Assembly: GCA_023139105.1 (NCBI GenBank)
Contig: JAGLOF010000013.1
Coordinates: 1-64,000, forward strand
Direction of reading: 5' to 3'
Source: a bacterium
GTDB taxonomy: Bacteria; Zhuqueibacterota; QNDG01; JAGLOF01
Length of the DNA: 64,000 bases
Shown here: positions 47,760-57,401 of the stretch, one piece after another
Numbering within the stretch: position 1 is the stretch's first letter
How the letters are laid out: the number at the start of each line of letters is the position of its first letter
The notes under the pieces: generated by a model
Told to the model about the DNA's origin: nothing
Databases searched by the model: none
The model's input: only the letters and a program-made list of their open reading frames with translations
Program-made: the position numbers and the translations under genes

Positions 47760-48977
47760 TTAACCTCTTAATGCATCAACAGGTTGTAAATCAGATGCAC
47801 GTTTTGCTGGTTGAATGCCGGAAATCAAACCAACCAGGCTGGAAAAAACAATTCCCAGTACTATTCCTTCCCATGATATCAAGACCGGGATCGCTGTTGC
47901 CAGCCGTAAAATAAATGCACCGAAAAAGCCAAGCAAGACACCGATCACACCACCGCTGAAAGTAATCGCAATGGTTTCCAGTAAAAATTGAAAACGGATA
48001 TCGCGGCTACGTGCACCGACAGCGAGTCGCAGGCCTATCTCATGACGTCTTTCAGTTACTGCAATAAGCATAATATTGGTAATTACAAACCCACCAGAAA
48101 TAAGTGAGATTCCTGCTACCAGAACCAGAAAAATGTTGAATGTTCCGGTAACTTTTTTTGCAAATTCAGTTACTGCTTTGGGAGTGATGACACGAAAATC
48201 ATCTGGCTCATCGTGTGCTAATACGTGCCGTTCCCTTAAAATAGACTGAATATCAACGACGACCTCATTCATTTTTTCGACATCATCTAAACGAATTTTA
48301 ATTCCGGCGATATAATCCACATTGGCAATCCTGCGCATATAGGTTGATAGAGGCACATAGACACGGTTGTCCATATCTCCGCCGCCGGGGCTGATCCCGC
48401 GTGCCTCCATAATACCTTTAATTTGAAAAAGCACATTACCGATTCGAATTTGTTCGCCGATAGGGTTGGCATCACCAAATAATTCTTTTTGTAGCGTCGG
48501 GGCGATGACACATACCCGGGCCATTCGTGAATTATCTTCATCGCTGATAAAGTCTCCGTCTTCTGTGTACCAGCTCCACACTGGTGCCCAGGTTGGCGTC
48601 ACGCCAAATATCATAGCAGTAGAAGATTTTTCCTTATATTTAATCATGCCCCCGCCCTGACGGTTAAAAGGAGCGACTTCGGCAATAGCGGGTATTGTGC
48701 TTTTTATTGTTTCTGCATCACTCAGTTTAAGAGTTGTTACAGGCTGTCCGGATGAAGGTCTGCCTGTCTCACGGCCGCCTCCGGCAAAAACCATAAGGCT
48801 TTCCAGGCCAAATTTTTTAACCCGGGTCATAACCTTTTTTTGTGCGCCCAAACCTGCAGAGACCACGATAGTAACTGCAGTTATGCCGATGACAATACCA
48901 ATCATCATTAAAAATGAGCGTAATTTATTTTTTCCAAGCCCCATAAAAGATGATTTAATGATTCGTGCGGTTTTCAT
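47760..48977 (-). CDS. MacB-type ABC transporter permease (first of pair)
   Basis: 405 residues, the same layout as its neighbour: helix at about 18-40, periplasmic domain, then ERRHEIGLRLAVGARSRDIR and three helices. It overlaps the ATPase stop by one base (ATGA-like coupling). Together with the ATPase and the HlyD-like adaptor it gives a MacAB-style tripartite efflux pump. Confidence 0.88.
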   Translation of the reverse strand: MKTARIIKSSFMGLGKNKLRSFLMMIGIVIGITAVTIVVSAGLGAQKKVMTRVKKFGLESLMVFAGGGRETGRPSSGQPVTTLKLSDAETIKSTIPAIAEVAPFNRQGGGMIKYKEKSSTAMIFGVTPTWAPVWSWYTEDGDFISDEDNSRMARVCVIAPTLQKELFGDANPIGEQIRIGNVLFQIKGIMEARGISPGGGDMDNRVYVPLSTYMRRIANVDYIAGIKIRLDDVEKMNEVVVDIQSILRERHVLAHDEPDDFRVITPKAVTEFAKKVTGTFNIFLVLVAGISLISGGFVITNIMLIAVTERRHEIGLRLAVGARSRDIRFQFLLETIAITFSGGVIGVLLGFFGAFILRLATAIPVLISWEGIVLGIVFSSLVGLISGIQPAKRASDLQPVDALRG

Positions 48978-49717
48978 TACTTAACCTCCGCGGTTTCAAT
49001 TAATTTCTTTAAATCTTCCTGTGCCTTGCGTATATGATTGTTTGAGGTGTCGTTTTGAATATTACCATCTGAAATTTTTATAACCCGTGTGGCATATTCA
49101 GCGATATCCGGCTCGTGGGTAACAACAACTATGGTCCGGCCTTGTTCATGCAGTTCCTGAAATAAAGCCATAATTTCATAACTGGAGCGCAGATCCAGAT
49201 TGCCAGTGGGTTCATCCGCAAAAATAATTTCCGGATCATTGACTAGTGCCCGGGCTATAGCCACCCGCTGCTGCTGACCGCCAGACAGTTCCGCAGGAGT
49301 ATGTGATAAACGATCTGCCAAGCCAACTTTATTCAGTGCCTCTTTTGCCAAGCCGCTAATATTATTCCGATCAGAATAAATTAGCGGCAATTCAACATTT
49401 TCCAGGGCAGTCGTGTTGGGCAGAAGGTTAAAGGATTGAAACACAAATCCAATTTTTTGATTTCGAATTCGTGCCAAGGCCTCATTGTCCAGAGTATGGG
49501 CAGCCTGGCCGTCTATAATTACTTCTCCTTCACTGGGACGGTCGAGACAGCCTGCAATATTCATCAATGTGGATTTGCCTGAACCAGATGCACCCATAAT
49601 GGCAATAAACTCGCCCTCTGTAATAGATAGAGATATATTACGCAGTGCGTAAATTGGTACTCCACCATTTTTTTGATACACTTTTGATACATTCTTTGTC
49701 TGCACAATGATATGCAT
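48977..49717 (-). CDS. ABC transporter ATP-binding protein (MacB/LolD type)
   Basis: 246 residues. GASGSGKSTLMNIAGCLDRP (Walker A), FQSFNLLPNTTALENVELPL (Q-loop), LSGGQQQRVAIARAL (signature), IIFADEPTGNLD (Walker B) and VVVTHEPD (H-loop) are intact and of the MacB/LolD type. It powers the two permeases encoded directly downstream. It starts three bases after the HlyD stop. Confidence 0.95.
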   Translation of the reverse strand: MHIIVQTKNVSKVYQKNGGVPIYALRNISLSITEGEFIAIMGASGSGKSTLMNIAGCLDRPSEGEVIIDGQAAHTLDNEALARIRNQKIGFVFQSFNLLPNTTALENVELPLIYSDRNNISGLAKEALNKVGLADRLSHTPAELSGGQQQRVAIARALVNDPEIIFADEPTGNLDLRSSYEIMALFQELHEQGRTIVVVTHEPDIAEYATRVIKISDGNIQNDTSNNHIRKAQEDLKKLIETAEVK

Positions 49718-49720
49718 TTT

Positions 49721-50788
49721 CTATCTCCTGTTTATATTATTCAATAGAACTTCATCGCCTTCCTGTAATCCGGAACGAATTTCTATATAGTCATTGCTGC
49801 TCCATCCTGTTTTTACCGGCGTTTGAACTGGTTGACCATTTTCTATCTGTGCTACCATGTAGACCCCATTCTGACGCTGTACTGCCATGCGTGGTACTGT
49901 GAGTACTTTTTCGCGTGTCTCTAAATAAATGGTCAATGTAGTAGTCATTTCCGGTCGCAGCACTTTTTCTTTAAAATCAGTAATTTTTATAGTGACAATA
50001 TAATTCACAACGTTATCCTGAATTACTGCTTTGGGATAAATAGCAGTTACAGTCCCTTCAAAATCCGTATCCATATACGTATCAACGGTGAAGGTTGCAT
50101 TATGTCCTACCTGGATGCGACCAATATCAGTTTCATCAACATAGGCCCACACTTCCAGTCGGTCAAGATTGATTATACTCATAAAAGTGGGTGCAGAAAA
50201 ACTGGCGGCTATTGTTTCACCCTCCTGAGTGGAGATTGTTGCTATCACTCCGGCAATTGGTGCAACAATTTGTGTGTAGCCCAATTGTACCCCGGCATAA
50301 GTGAGGTTCGCTTTAGCTTGTTTATACTGGGCATTATTTATTTCAAAAGCCTTTGAGGCTAAATCAAGCTGGTTCTGGGAGATAAGATTTTGTTTGAACA
50401 GTGGTTTTTGGCGGTCGAGATCCAATTGGGCATATTTGCAATTAATACGGGCGTTGTCTGTCGCTGCCTCTGCCTGATTGTATTTTGCCTGCAATTCAGC
50501 AGGATCTACCTCAGCAATGATCTGCCCTTTTTCTACAACATTACCAATATTGACGTGAAGTTGTTTTACAATTCCAGATATACGAGACCCCACCCGTACC
50601 TCAGCACCCACCATTGGTTTTATAATGCCTGTGGCCAGTACATAGGAGTTGACATCTCTCCGTGTGACTATGACGCTTTGATGCTTGCCTGTCACTTTAT
50701 CTTTAGCTTTAAACAATGAACCACTTACAAGAATGACAGCTGCTCCGGCCAAAGCAATGCCGGTAATAATATACCCTTTTTTCTTCAT
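49721..50788 (-). CDS. HlyD/MacA-family periplasmic adaptor
   Basis: 355 residues. An N-terminal helix (about 8-25) anchors it; the barrel-sandwich halves are at VRVGSRISGIVKQLHVNIGN and YTQIVAPIAGVIATISTQEG, with a helical hairpin between them (about 95-165), then beta-barrel and membrane-proximal domains (VWAYVDETDIGRIQVGHNAT). It should connect the permeases to a TolC channel. AGGAGATATTTTA precedes the ATG, and the start overlaps the TolC stub stop by one base. Confidence 0.92.
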   Translation of the reverse strand: MKKKGYIITGIALAGAAVILVSGSLFKAKDKVTGKHQSVIVTRRDVNSYVLATGIIKPMVGAEVRVGSRISGIVKQLHVNIGNVVEKGQIIAEVDPAELQAKYNQAEAATDNARINCKYAQLDLDRQKPLFKQNLISQNQLDLASKAFEINNAQYKQAKANLTYAGVQLGYTQIVAPIAGVIATISTQEGETIAASFSAPTFMSIINLDRLEVWAYVDETDIGRIQVGHNATFTVDTYMDTDFEGTVTAIYPKAVIQDNVVNYIVTIKITDFKEKVLRPEMTTTLTIYLETREKVLTVPRMAVQRQNGVYMVAQIENGQPVQTPVKTGWSSNDYIEIRSGLQEGDEVLLNNINRR

Positions 50789-51040
50789 TAAAATATCTCC
50801 TCAAATTCTTTGCTGTCTGTCAACCCCGTTTTAGCCCATGAAATTTGTAAATCCACAAGTGATTCAATATAACTCTCCTCAGCGGTGATTAAAGCAATGT
50901 GGGCATTGATAACATCCAGCAATGAACCTACGCCTTCTATTATATTCACCTTTGACAACATACTTACTTTCACGCGTGTTCTCGTAAAAAACTTTAAAAT
51001 TGCTCACTCGGTCACTAGCTTCTTTTACTTGCTGAAATTT
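50788..51040 (-). pseudogene. Frameshifted 3' stub of a TolC-family outer-membrane channel
   Basis: Two frames together give a TolC C-terminus. Frame A reads KFQQVKEASDRVSNFKVFYE and on to KYVVKGEYN (about 51040-50945); frame B then continues with IIEGVGSLLDVINAHIALIT and ends in QISWAKTGLTDSKEFEEIF (to 50788). EGVGSLLDVINAH is the TolC repeat helix start. Everything 5' (about 350 residues expected) is missing; upstream of 51040 the text no longer looks like TolC. The protein cannot form a channel, so the pump must use another TolC or be inactive. Confidence 0.75.
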
Positions 51041-51308
51041 CTTTCTTCTTACTATCCTATATAATATTTGACACTTTAAATTGATAAAACTTGCGCTTTA
51101 AATTGAATAAAATAAATATATTTTTTCATACAGCACTCAAGCACAAAATAAAAAAAGTGGATTCAACCGCAGGTGAGTGTCAACAGTAGTTTTGGCAGGG
51201 TCGTTTTCAAGCTTTTATAAAGAAGGTTGATGCATTGGAGTTTGGTCTACCGGGAACATTTGATGGTTTTGTCGCAATTATGGTAGTCAATGGAATCAGT
51301 AAAGGTGC
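51041..51308. other. Gap upstream of the TolC stub
   Basis: AT-rich text without a gene. A plus-strand stretch near 51190-51310 reads FQAFIKKVDALEFGLPGTF in one frame with no start, so it may be another coding relic; no family is recognised. The break point that removed most of TolC should lie here. Confidence 0.35.
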
Positions 51309-52115
51309 TCATCTTTCAGGAAACAAACGCTGTGCCAGGCTGACAATTGTTGCCCAGCGTCGGACATAACGCCTGTCAATTTTATCAGAAATGAAGTGCT
51401 GTGCTGCCATCCATGTGGCGGCCAGGGCTTTAATGCCTGCTGCTCCAGGAGGAGAAATTTCAAAGTTTATCATCTCACTGTATTCTTCAGTTTTCAGGAA
51501 TGTAAAAATATCGCCCAGATCCAGTTCTCCCCCCATTCCAAAGGGCAGGTGACTGTCTTCAGGAGCTATTATGTCACTCAAGTGAATGACTTTTATCCGC
51601 GGGTGAAATGTATTGTAAAAACTACGCCAGTCATCGCCTGCAAGTGTTGCATGGGGAATATCCAGACAGATACCGGGCGCGTGATCCAGTTTGTGTGTTA
51701 TAATTTCATCGATTTTTTTAAAATCAGTCAATGATGTTGACCGCAGGTTTTCAAGAAGCAGAGGAATAGTGACCAGCTTCAATCTCGATATAAGAAGTGC
51801 CATTCCATCGGGATTCTTATTATATTCCGGAGGATGGAATACTGCATATTTAAGTGTTGGATTTGCATTGATGCGGGAGAGGTCGTTAGTAATCTGCCGA
51901 TCATGATTATCTGAAGAAAAATCATAGTCGTTATCACCGAAGTTTGGCAGGTGCAGGCCCAGATCCATGGATTTACCGGCCCATTTGAACAACAATTGAT
52001 GTGAAAGTGCATGCACGGTAATCTCTGAGCAGCCTATTCCAAGCCAGCGCCACAGGCGGAGAACGGCCCATGCCGGAAGTCGTTTGAAATTAGCAGATGT
52101 AAGGCTTATTTTCAT
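51309..52115 (-). CDS. Xylose-isomerase-like TIM-barrel protein
   Basis: 268 residues. Barrel-strand motifs of the AP-endonuclease-2/xylose isomerase-like fold are visible: KYAVFHPPEYN, PLLLENLRSTS (metal Glu), GICLDIPHAT (Asp, His), KVIHLSDI (His) and GMGGELDLGDIF, and a final MINFEISPPG (Glu). It should be a metal-dependent isomerase, epimerase or endonuclease-like enzyme; the substrate is unknown. It is last in a six-gene operon, three bases after nadB. Confidence 0.8.
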   Translation of the reverse strand: MKISLTSANFKRLPAWAVLRLWRWLGIGCSEITVHALSHQLLFKWAGKSMDLGLHLPNFGDNDYDFSSDNHDRQITNDLSRINANPTLKYAVFHPPEYNKNPDGMALLISRLKLVTIPLLLENLRSTSLTDFKKIDEIITHKLDHAPGICLDIPHATLAGDDWRSFYNTFHPRIKVIHLSDIIAPEDSHLPFGMGGELDLGDIFTFLKTEEYSEMINFEISPPGAAGIKALAATWMAAQHFISDKIDRRYVRRWATIVSLAQRLFPER

Positions 52116-52118
52116 GGT

Positions 52119-53765
52119 CTAATATCCAAAAGCATTAGCAAGAGCTTTCAGCGATACATTACCTTGGTGGATGACTGTGAGTCCAAGCCAGTTGATATCA
52201 TCTTTTTGAGGATAGTCTGTGGTATAATGCAGTCCGCGAGATTCTTTTCTGTAAAGTGCGGACCTGATAATCAGGCTTGCCACAAGACTCATATTTCTCA
52301 GTTCCAACAAAGGTTCGGTTACAACGGTTTTTTTATAGTATGATTCAATCTGATCACGTATCAGGTTTATTCTGGCACCGGCTCTTTCCAATCTTTCATC
52401 AGATCTTACTATACCCACATAGTCCCACATGAGACGTTGGATCTCACGCCTGTCATGAGATATTAATACCCATTCTTCCTGATTAAAAGTGCCTTCATCA
52501 TCCCACTCGGGTATAGTTGGTATTGCGCATTTATGAGAGTCCAGATATGCCTTGGCATTATGAAATGCTCTTTCTGAAAAGACCAGGGCCTCTAAAAGTG
52601 AATTTGATGCCAGGCGGTTGGCACCGTGAACACCTGTACAGGCAACTTCGCCAGTAGCATAAAGTCCCTCAACACTGGTTTGTCCTTGTAAATTGGTTAT
52701 TACACCGCCGCACATGTAATGAGCAGCTGGTACTACAGGTATCATCTCTTTTGTCATATCCAGATTCAGGGCAAGAAGTTTTTCATTAATCTGTGGGAAA
52801 CGTTTTCTTAGATTATCTGCATCAATATGGGTAACATCAAGGTATACGCATTCATCCCCGCTACGTTTTATCTCCGAATCAATCGCTCTGGCAACAATAT
52901 CACGGGCAGCCAATTCTCCAAGTTCATGGTATTGTTTCATGAAGGCTTCTCCGGCTTTGTTTCTCAGGATGCCTCCATGTCCGCGTACAGCTTCGGAGAT
53001 AAGAAAGGATTTACCTTTTGAGTGATAGAGTGTTGTGGGATGAAACTGCATGAATTCCAGGCCGCCAATAGCCGCTCCGGCACGATAGGCCATGGCAACG
53101 CCGTCTCCGGTTGCTATTGCCGGATTGGAGGTGTGCTGATATACTTGACCGGCTCCACCGGTTGCCAATAGTGTAACTCTTGCCAGATACATTTCAACCT
53201 TGCCTGTCTCGCAGTTTAAGACATAGCTGCCCCAGCAATGTATGTCGCCTTTGGGGTATTTGCCACCGCCTCTTACATGATGCTCAGTGATCAGATCAAC
53301 AGCAACATGGTTGTCCAGAATGTTTATATTGGGATGTCTGCGAAGTTGATCCAGCAGGCCGTGTTCGACAACGCGGCCTGTTTTGTCCATAGCATGAACA
53401 ATACGATTTTTGCTGTGGCCGCCCTCTCGGCCCAGATCAAAGACTTTTCCCTTGTCATCCAGAGTGAAATGAATGCCCCATTTGGTCAAATCTTTAATAC
53501 GCTCAGGGCCTTCTGTTACAATGGTCTTGACTGCTTCCGGATAGCACAGGCCTACACCGCCTTTAAATGTGTCTTCAATATGAGATTCAAAGGTATCATT
53601 GGGATCAAATACTGCTGCTATGCCACCCTGGGCATAGTTTGTATTAGATTCAGCTTCTTCTTTTTTTGTTACAATGGTAACTGTGCCGTACTTTGCAGCT
53701 CTTAGTGCAAAAGAGAGACCAGCTGCACCGCTGCCAATTACCAGTACATCTGATTGAATTGCCAC
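52119..53765 (-). CDS. nadB: L-aspartate oxidase
   Basis: 548 residues from a GTG start with AGGAGTCTATT upstream. FAD-binding VLVIGSGAAGLSFALRAAKY, the NTNYAQGGIAAVF segment, HSKNRIVHAMDKTGR, FMQFHPTTLY and the MCGGVITNLQGQTSVEGLYA region define NadB of the succinate dehydrogenase flavoprotein superfamily. It oxidises aspartate to iminoaspartate for NAD synthesis. nadA and nadC are not in the window. Unusually it follows lipid A genes and a sigma-54 regulator. Confidence 0.95.
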   Translation of the reverse strand: MAIQSDVLVIGSGAAGLSFALRAAKYGTVTIVTKKEEAESNTNYAQGGIAAVFDPNDTFESHIEDTFKGGVGLCYPEAVKTIVTEGPERIKDLTKWGIHFTLDDKGKVFDLGREGGHSKNRIVHAMDKTGRVVEHGLLDQLRRHPNINILDNHVAVDLITEHHVRGGGKYPKGDIHCWGSYVLNCETGKVEMYLARVTLLATGGAGQVYQHTSNPAIATGDGVAMAYRAGAAIGGLEFMQFHPTTLYHSKGKSFLISEAVRGHGGILRNKAGEAFMKQYHELGELAARDIVARAIDSEIKRSGDECVYLDVTHIDADNLRKRFPQINEKLLALNLDMTKEMIPVVPAAHYMCGGVITNLQGQTSVEGLYATGEVACTGVHGANRLASNSLLEALVFSERAFHNAKAYLDSHKCAIPTIPEWDDEGTFNQEEWVLISHDRREIQRLMWDYVGIVRSDERLERAGARINLIRDQIESYYKKTVVTEPLLELRNMSLVASLIIRSALYRKESRGLHYTTDYPQKDDINWLGLTVIHQGNVSLKALANAFGY

Positions 53766-53774
53766 AATAGACTC

Positions 53775-55160
53775 CTATCTGGATATGGGGAGATTATGCT
53801 TTTTTGCCTTACGGTAGATCGTGGCTCGACCGATACCGAGTCTTCGGGCAACTTTTGCAACATTGCCGTTCAGTTCTAACATTGTGCGTTGTAGAATAGC
53901 GATCTCTATTTTTTCAAGATATGCGGGCAGAGTTTCCTGGTCAGGATCATGTTCATCTTTGGTCTTGCTTCGGTGTTCATCAATGCCCTGTATATCGGAT
54001 GAAAGGTCTTTTCGTGAGATCTGTGATTCATTGCTAATAACGACAGCTCGTTCAATTACATTTTCAAGTTCGCGAATGTTACCCGGCCAATTGTATACAC
54101 TGAGTGCATGCATGGCTTCAGGTGTGATTTCATCTATAATCTTGTTCTCTCGTCTGGCATATCTATTGAGAAAATTAATAGCAAGTAACGGTATGTCCTC
54201 CACTCTTTGTCTCAATGCAGGAATTTTGATTTGGAAGACATTGAGTCTGTAAAAAAGATCTTCACGGAAGCGGCCTGCAGCAACTTCTTTTTCCAGGTCT
54301 TTATGAGTTGCGGAAATGAGCCTGATATTAATTTGTACCGTTTTATTACTACCAATCCGCTGGATTTCTCTCTCCTGTAATGCTCTCAATATTTTTGCCT
54401 GGGTCGACAGGCTCATCTCACCTATTTCATCCAGAAAAATTGTACCTTCATTTGCTAATTCAAATTTTCCTATACGCTCGGAAACAGCACCTGTGAAAGC
54501 ACCTTTTTCATGTCCAAAAAGTTCGGTTTCCAGAAGTGATTCCGGTAATGCCGTGCAATTAACCACTATAAATGGTTTGCCTTTTCTTATAGGATTGTGA
54601 TTATGTATTGCTCTTGAGAACAGTTCTTTTCCTGTTCCGGATTCACCTTGAATTAGTATGGTAATATCGCTTTTAATTAATTTTTCAATCCTCTTAAAGA
54701 GTTTCTGCATGACCGGACTCTGGCCGATAATAGTGTCAAAGTGAAAAATATTATAATTGTCGATATGTGGTGAGCGGGCATCAGTTTGTGTCTTGCATGT
54801 TTTAATTGCAGCATCAATACAGTCCCGGATGTTATTTTTTGTAAATGGTTTGAGCAGAATTCCATGAGGAATGTGCTTTTTAGTTTTAAAAGATTCCTTA
54901 ATTCTTTTGCTGGATGTAATAATAACTACCGGTAGAAAAGAAAAAGAAGATCTTATTTTTTCAAGTATGTCGATTCCGTTGATGTCAGGCATATGCACGT
55001 TCAGCAATACAAGGTCAAATGGAGTTTCTTCAAGTTTTTTCAGGCAATCTTCTCCATTGCTCGCATGTTCAACAATGTACTGTCCTAAAAACATCAAGCT
55101 GTGCGAAATAAATTCACTTGTATCGCTATCATCCAGAACTATGATTCGTATTTTTTTCAT
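53775..55160 (-). CDS. Sigma-54 activator with Asn in place of the receiver Asp
   Basis: 461 residues, NtrC architecture. Receiver (1-115): acidic pair Asp10/Asp11, Thr82 and Lys104 are kept, but the phospho-acceptor position reads [10 protein letters not shown], Asn54 (codon AAC at 55001-54999). Central AAA+ domain: GESGTGKE (172-179), GAFTGA (220-225, sigma-54 contact) and FLDEIGE (242-248). The C-terminal Fis-type HTH is [20 protein letters not shown]. The ATPase looks intact, so it should activate sigma-54 promoters, but not through Asp54 phosphorylation. It overlaps lpxK by four bases and is followed by nadB after nine. No histidine kinase is near. Confidence 0.9.
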   Translation of the reverse strand: MKKIRIIVLDDSDTSEFISHSLMFLGQYIVEHASNGEDCLKKLEETPFDLVLLNVHMPDINGIDILEKIRSSFSFLPVVIITSSKRIKESFKTKKHIPHGILLKPFTKNNIRDCIDAAIKTCKTQTDARSPHIDNYNIFHFDTIIGQSPVMQKLFKRIEKLIKSDITILIQGESGTGKELFSRAIHNHNPIRKGKPFIVVNCTALPESLLETELFGHEKGAFTGAVSERIGKFELANEGTIFLDEIGEMSLSTQAKILRALQEREIQRIGSNKTVQINIRLISATHKDLEKEVAAGRFREDLFYRLNVFQIKIPALRQRVEDIPLLAINFLNRYARRENKIIDEITPEAMHALSVYNWPGNIRELENVIERAVVISNESQISRKDLSSDIQGIDEHRSKTKDEHDPDQETLPAYLEKIEIAILQRTMLELNGNVAKVARRLGIGRATIYRKAKKHNLPISR

Positions 55161-56224
55161 GATATAGCCTGGCCGGGTGATGATGAATTAAGTCGTTTTG
55201 ATAAAGACAACATTCCATCCTGTATGAATATATCTATACGCAGTGCCATTACAGGTATTGACCAGCTATATTGTGTTGATAGCTTCACCATGTCTTTTTC
55301 TGTTGTTACAATGTATTCCACTCCGGCATCGGCAGCGGCCAGCTCAATAGTATTCAGATCGGATTTATCAAAATAGTGGTGGTCTTTGAATTTGGTCATG
55401 CCTTCAACCTTGATACTGCATTCTGATAAGCTGTGATGAAAAGCATCCGGATTTCCAATGCCGGTAAATGCCCATGCTTTTTTGCCTGACAACTTGGATA
55501 TAGGAAGTGTATTGCCATTTTCATCAATCCAGGCTACCGGGCGGTGAGAACTTGAATAGACAGGGGCAGATGTCCACTGTTGTAGCTGCATAGTCAGTGC
55601 AGATATGTCTCCGGCCTGATCCGTGCGTGTAAGCAAGATTGCACAGGCCTTTTTAAGTTGTGTCAAGGGCTCACGTAATGGGCCGGCAGGTATCATCCAG
55701 CCGTTTCCCCATGGCTGTGTTGCGTCCATGACTACCAGATCAGCATCTCGATAAAGGCGTATGTGCTGCATGGCATCATCTGCAATAATGTGGGTGAGGC
55801 CAAACATGTCTATTCCCAGTTGGCCGGCTTTTGTACGATCTGCACATACTATGACAGGGACACCGGGCAGGCGTTCTGCCATTAATAGAGGTTCGTCTCC
55901 CGATTCTTCTGCATTGCTCAGAATCTTCTCCCCATCACTTACAACGATAACAGATTCATTTGACTGGCGGCCATATCCTCTGCTGATAATACCAACACGA
56001 TGGCCCTGCTGCTGCATGCAGGCTGCAAGAGCAATTACCGTGGGAGTTTTTCCTGTGCCTCCTACGGTAATATTACCAACGCTGATTACTGCTGCATCCA
56101 GTTTTTTTATATTTAATTTATTGGGCCCGTATGCATTCTGCCGCATTAGCATAATCAATCTATATATTTTAGACGGAGGCCACAGTAACCACGACCACTT
56201 CCTGTCTTTCCAAAAGGATATCAT
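55157..56224 (-). CDS. lpxK: Tetraacyldisaccharide 4'-kinase
   Basis: 355 residues. The N-terminal membrane-associated helix is followed by VISVGNITVGGTGKTPTVIA, the modified Walker A of LpxK, and IISRGYGR. The catalytic Asp region reads IIADDAMQHIRLYRDADLVV. It phosphorylates the disaccharide precursor of lipid A at the inner membrane. It overlaps lpxB by four bases upstream and the sigma-54 activator by four downstream. Confidence 0.95.
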   Translation of the reverse strand: MISFWKDRKWSWLLWPPSKIYRLIMLMRQNAYGPNKLNIKKLDAAVISVGNITVGGTGKTPTVIALAACMQQQGHRVGIISRGYGRQSNESVIVVSDGEKILSNAEESGDEPLLMAERLPGVPVIVCADRTKAGQLGIDMFGLTHIIADDAMQHIRLYRDADLVVMDATQPWGNGWMIPAGPLREPLTQLKKACAILLTRTDQAGDISALTMQLQQWTSAPVYSSSHRPVAWIDENGNTLPISKLSGKKAWAFTGIGNPDAFHHSLSECSIKVEGMTKFKDHHYFDKSDLNTIELAAADAGVEYIVTTEKDMVKLSTQYSWSIPVMALRIDIFIQDGMLSLSKRLNSSSPGQAIS

Positions 56225-57387
56225 TTTTCTGCCAGTAGTTCGGATACGGCTTTGGCTGCTCGTTCCGAAGCACCGGGCTGTCCAAGTTTAACAGAGATAA
56301 TTTTCAATCCCTCAATTATCTCATTTCGTTTTTGTATGTTATCCATTATTATGGCAGCCTCTTCTGCCATGCGGCTTGCCGTGGCTTCATGCTGTATGAG
56401 TTCCGGAACAATAGTCCGGCCTGCAACTATGTTTGCAAGGCCAATGTGTTTGATTTTCACAAGAAAACGACCGATAAAGTATGATAAAGAGGCCATCTTA
56501 TAGCATATTATCATTGGAGTCTCCAGGATGGCAGTCTCCAGTGTGGCAGTGCCCGATGCAACCAAAGCTATGTCAGAATGAGCCATTAGGTCATATGTTT
56601 GATCGGTCAGGAGTGTCATGCCGGCAGCCAGGTGAGGTGTATATAGCTCTTTGTCAAGATTGGGTGCTCTGCCTATGCATATTTGAAGATTAGCTCTGTC
56701 TTTTTTTAGAATCAATGCAGCTTCTGTCATCTCAGGCAGCAGGGCCTGCAATTCCTGAAGTCGGGAACCAGGGAGTAGTGCAATGACAGGATTATCCGGA
56801 TTTAGGCCATTAAGAGAACAGAATGTATCTTTATCACATGTTGCGTGTACTACATCTTTTAACGGATGCCCTACAAATTGAACATCTAAATCTGTATTAG
56901 CGTAGACTTCTTTCTCAAAGGGTAGAATGACCAGAAGTTTATCCACCAGGCGCGCCATCTGGCGGATGCGCTTTTTACCCCATGCCCAGACCTGTGGGCT
57001 TATGTAATAACATGTGGGTATATCAAGATTTCTGATTGTCTTTGCAAAACGAAGATTAAAACCGGGATAGTCGACAAAGACTATAAGGTCTGGTTTTCTG
57101 GCCGTGATTTCCGATTTTAAAGTGCGATAGACTCTGCGGATAAATGGCAGATGCTTGACCACTTCCAGAAAACCAAGTATGGATAGATCACGCACATGAA
57201 ATAGCAGTTCCGTACCCAGGGCCTGCATTTTATCGCCACCCATGCCGAAAATTTCCAGATTCGGATGCAGCTTTTTCAGAGCTTCCAACAGTTCTGCTGC
57301 ATGCAGATCGCCTGAAGCTTCACCCGCCAGTATACAGATACGAAATGGCGTGTCAGTTGCCGTAATAGGTTTGCTTGATAGATTCAT
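56221..57387 (-). CDS. lpxB: Lipid A disaccharide synthase
   Basis: 388 residues. ICILAGEASGDLHAAELLEA, IFGMGGDKMQALG, LIVFVDYPGFNLRFAK, YYISPQVWAWGKKRI and VALLPGSRLQELQALLP are GT19 family motifs. It joins UDP-diacyl-GlcN with lipid X in lipid A synthesis. It starts 14 bases after the Gfo/Idh gene. lpxA, lpxC and lpxD are outside the window. Confidence 0.95.
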   Translation of the reverse strand: MNLSSKPITATDTPFRICILAGEASGDLHAAELLEALKKLHPNLEIFGMGGDKMQALGTELLFHVRDLSILGFLEVVKHLPFIRRVYRTLKSEITARKPDLIVFVDYPGFNLRFAKTIRNLDIPTCYYISPQVWAWGKKRIRQMARLVDKLLVILPFEKEVYANTDLDVQFVGHPLKDVVHATCDKDTFCSLNGLNPDNPVIALLPGSRLQELQALLPEMTEAALILKKDRANLQICIGRAPNLDKELYTPHLAAGMTLLTDQTYDLMAHSDIALVASGTATLETAILETPMIICYKMASLSYFIGRFLVKIKHIGLANIVAGRTIVPELIQHEATASRMAEEAAIIMDNIQKRNEIIEGLKIISVKLGQPGASERAAKAVSELLAEK

Positions 57388-57401
57388 GATAAAAGGGCTT
57401 G

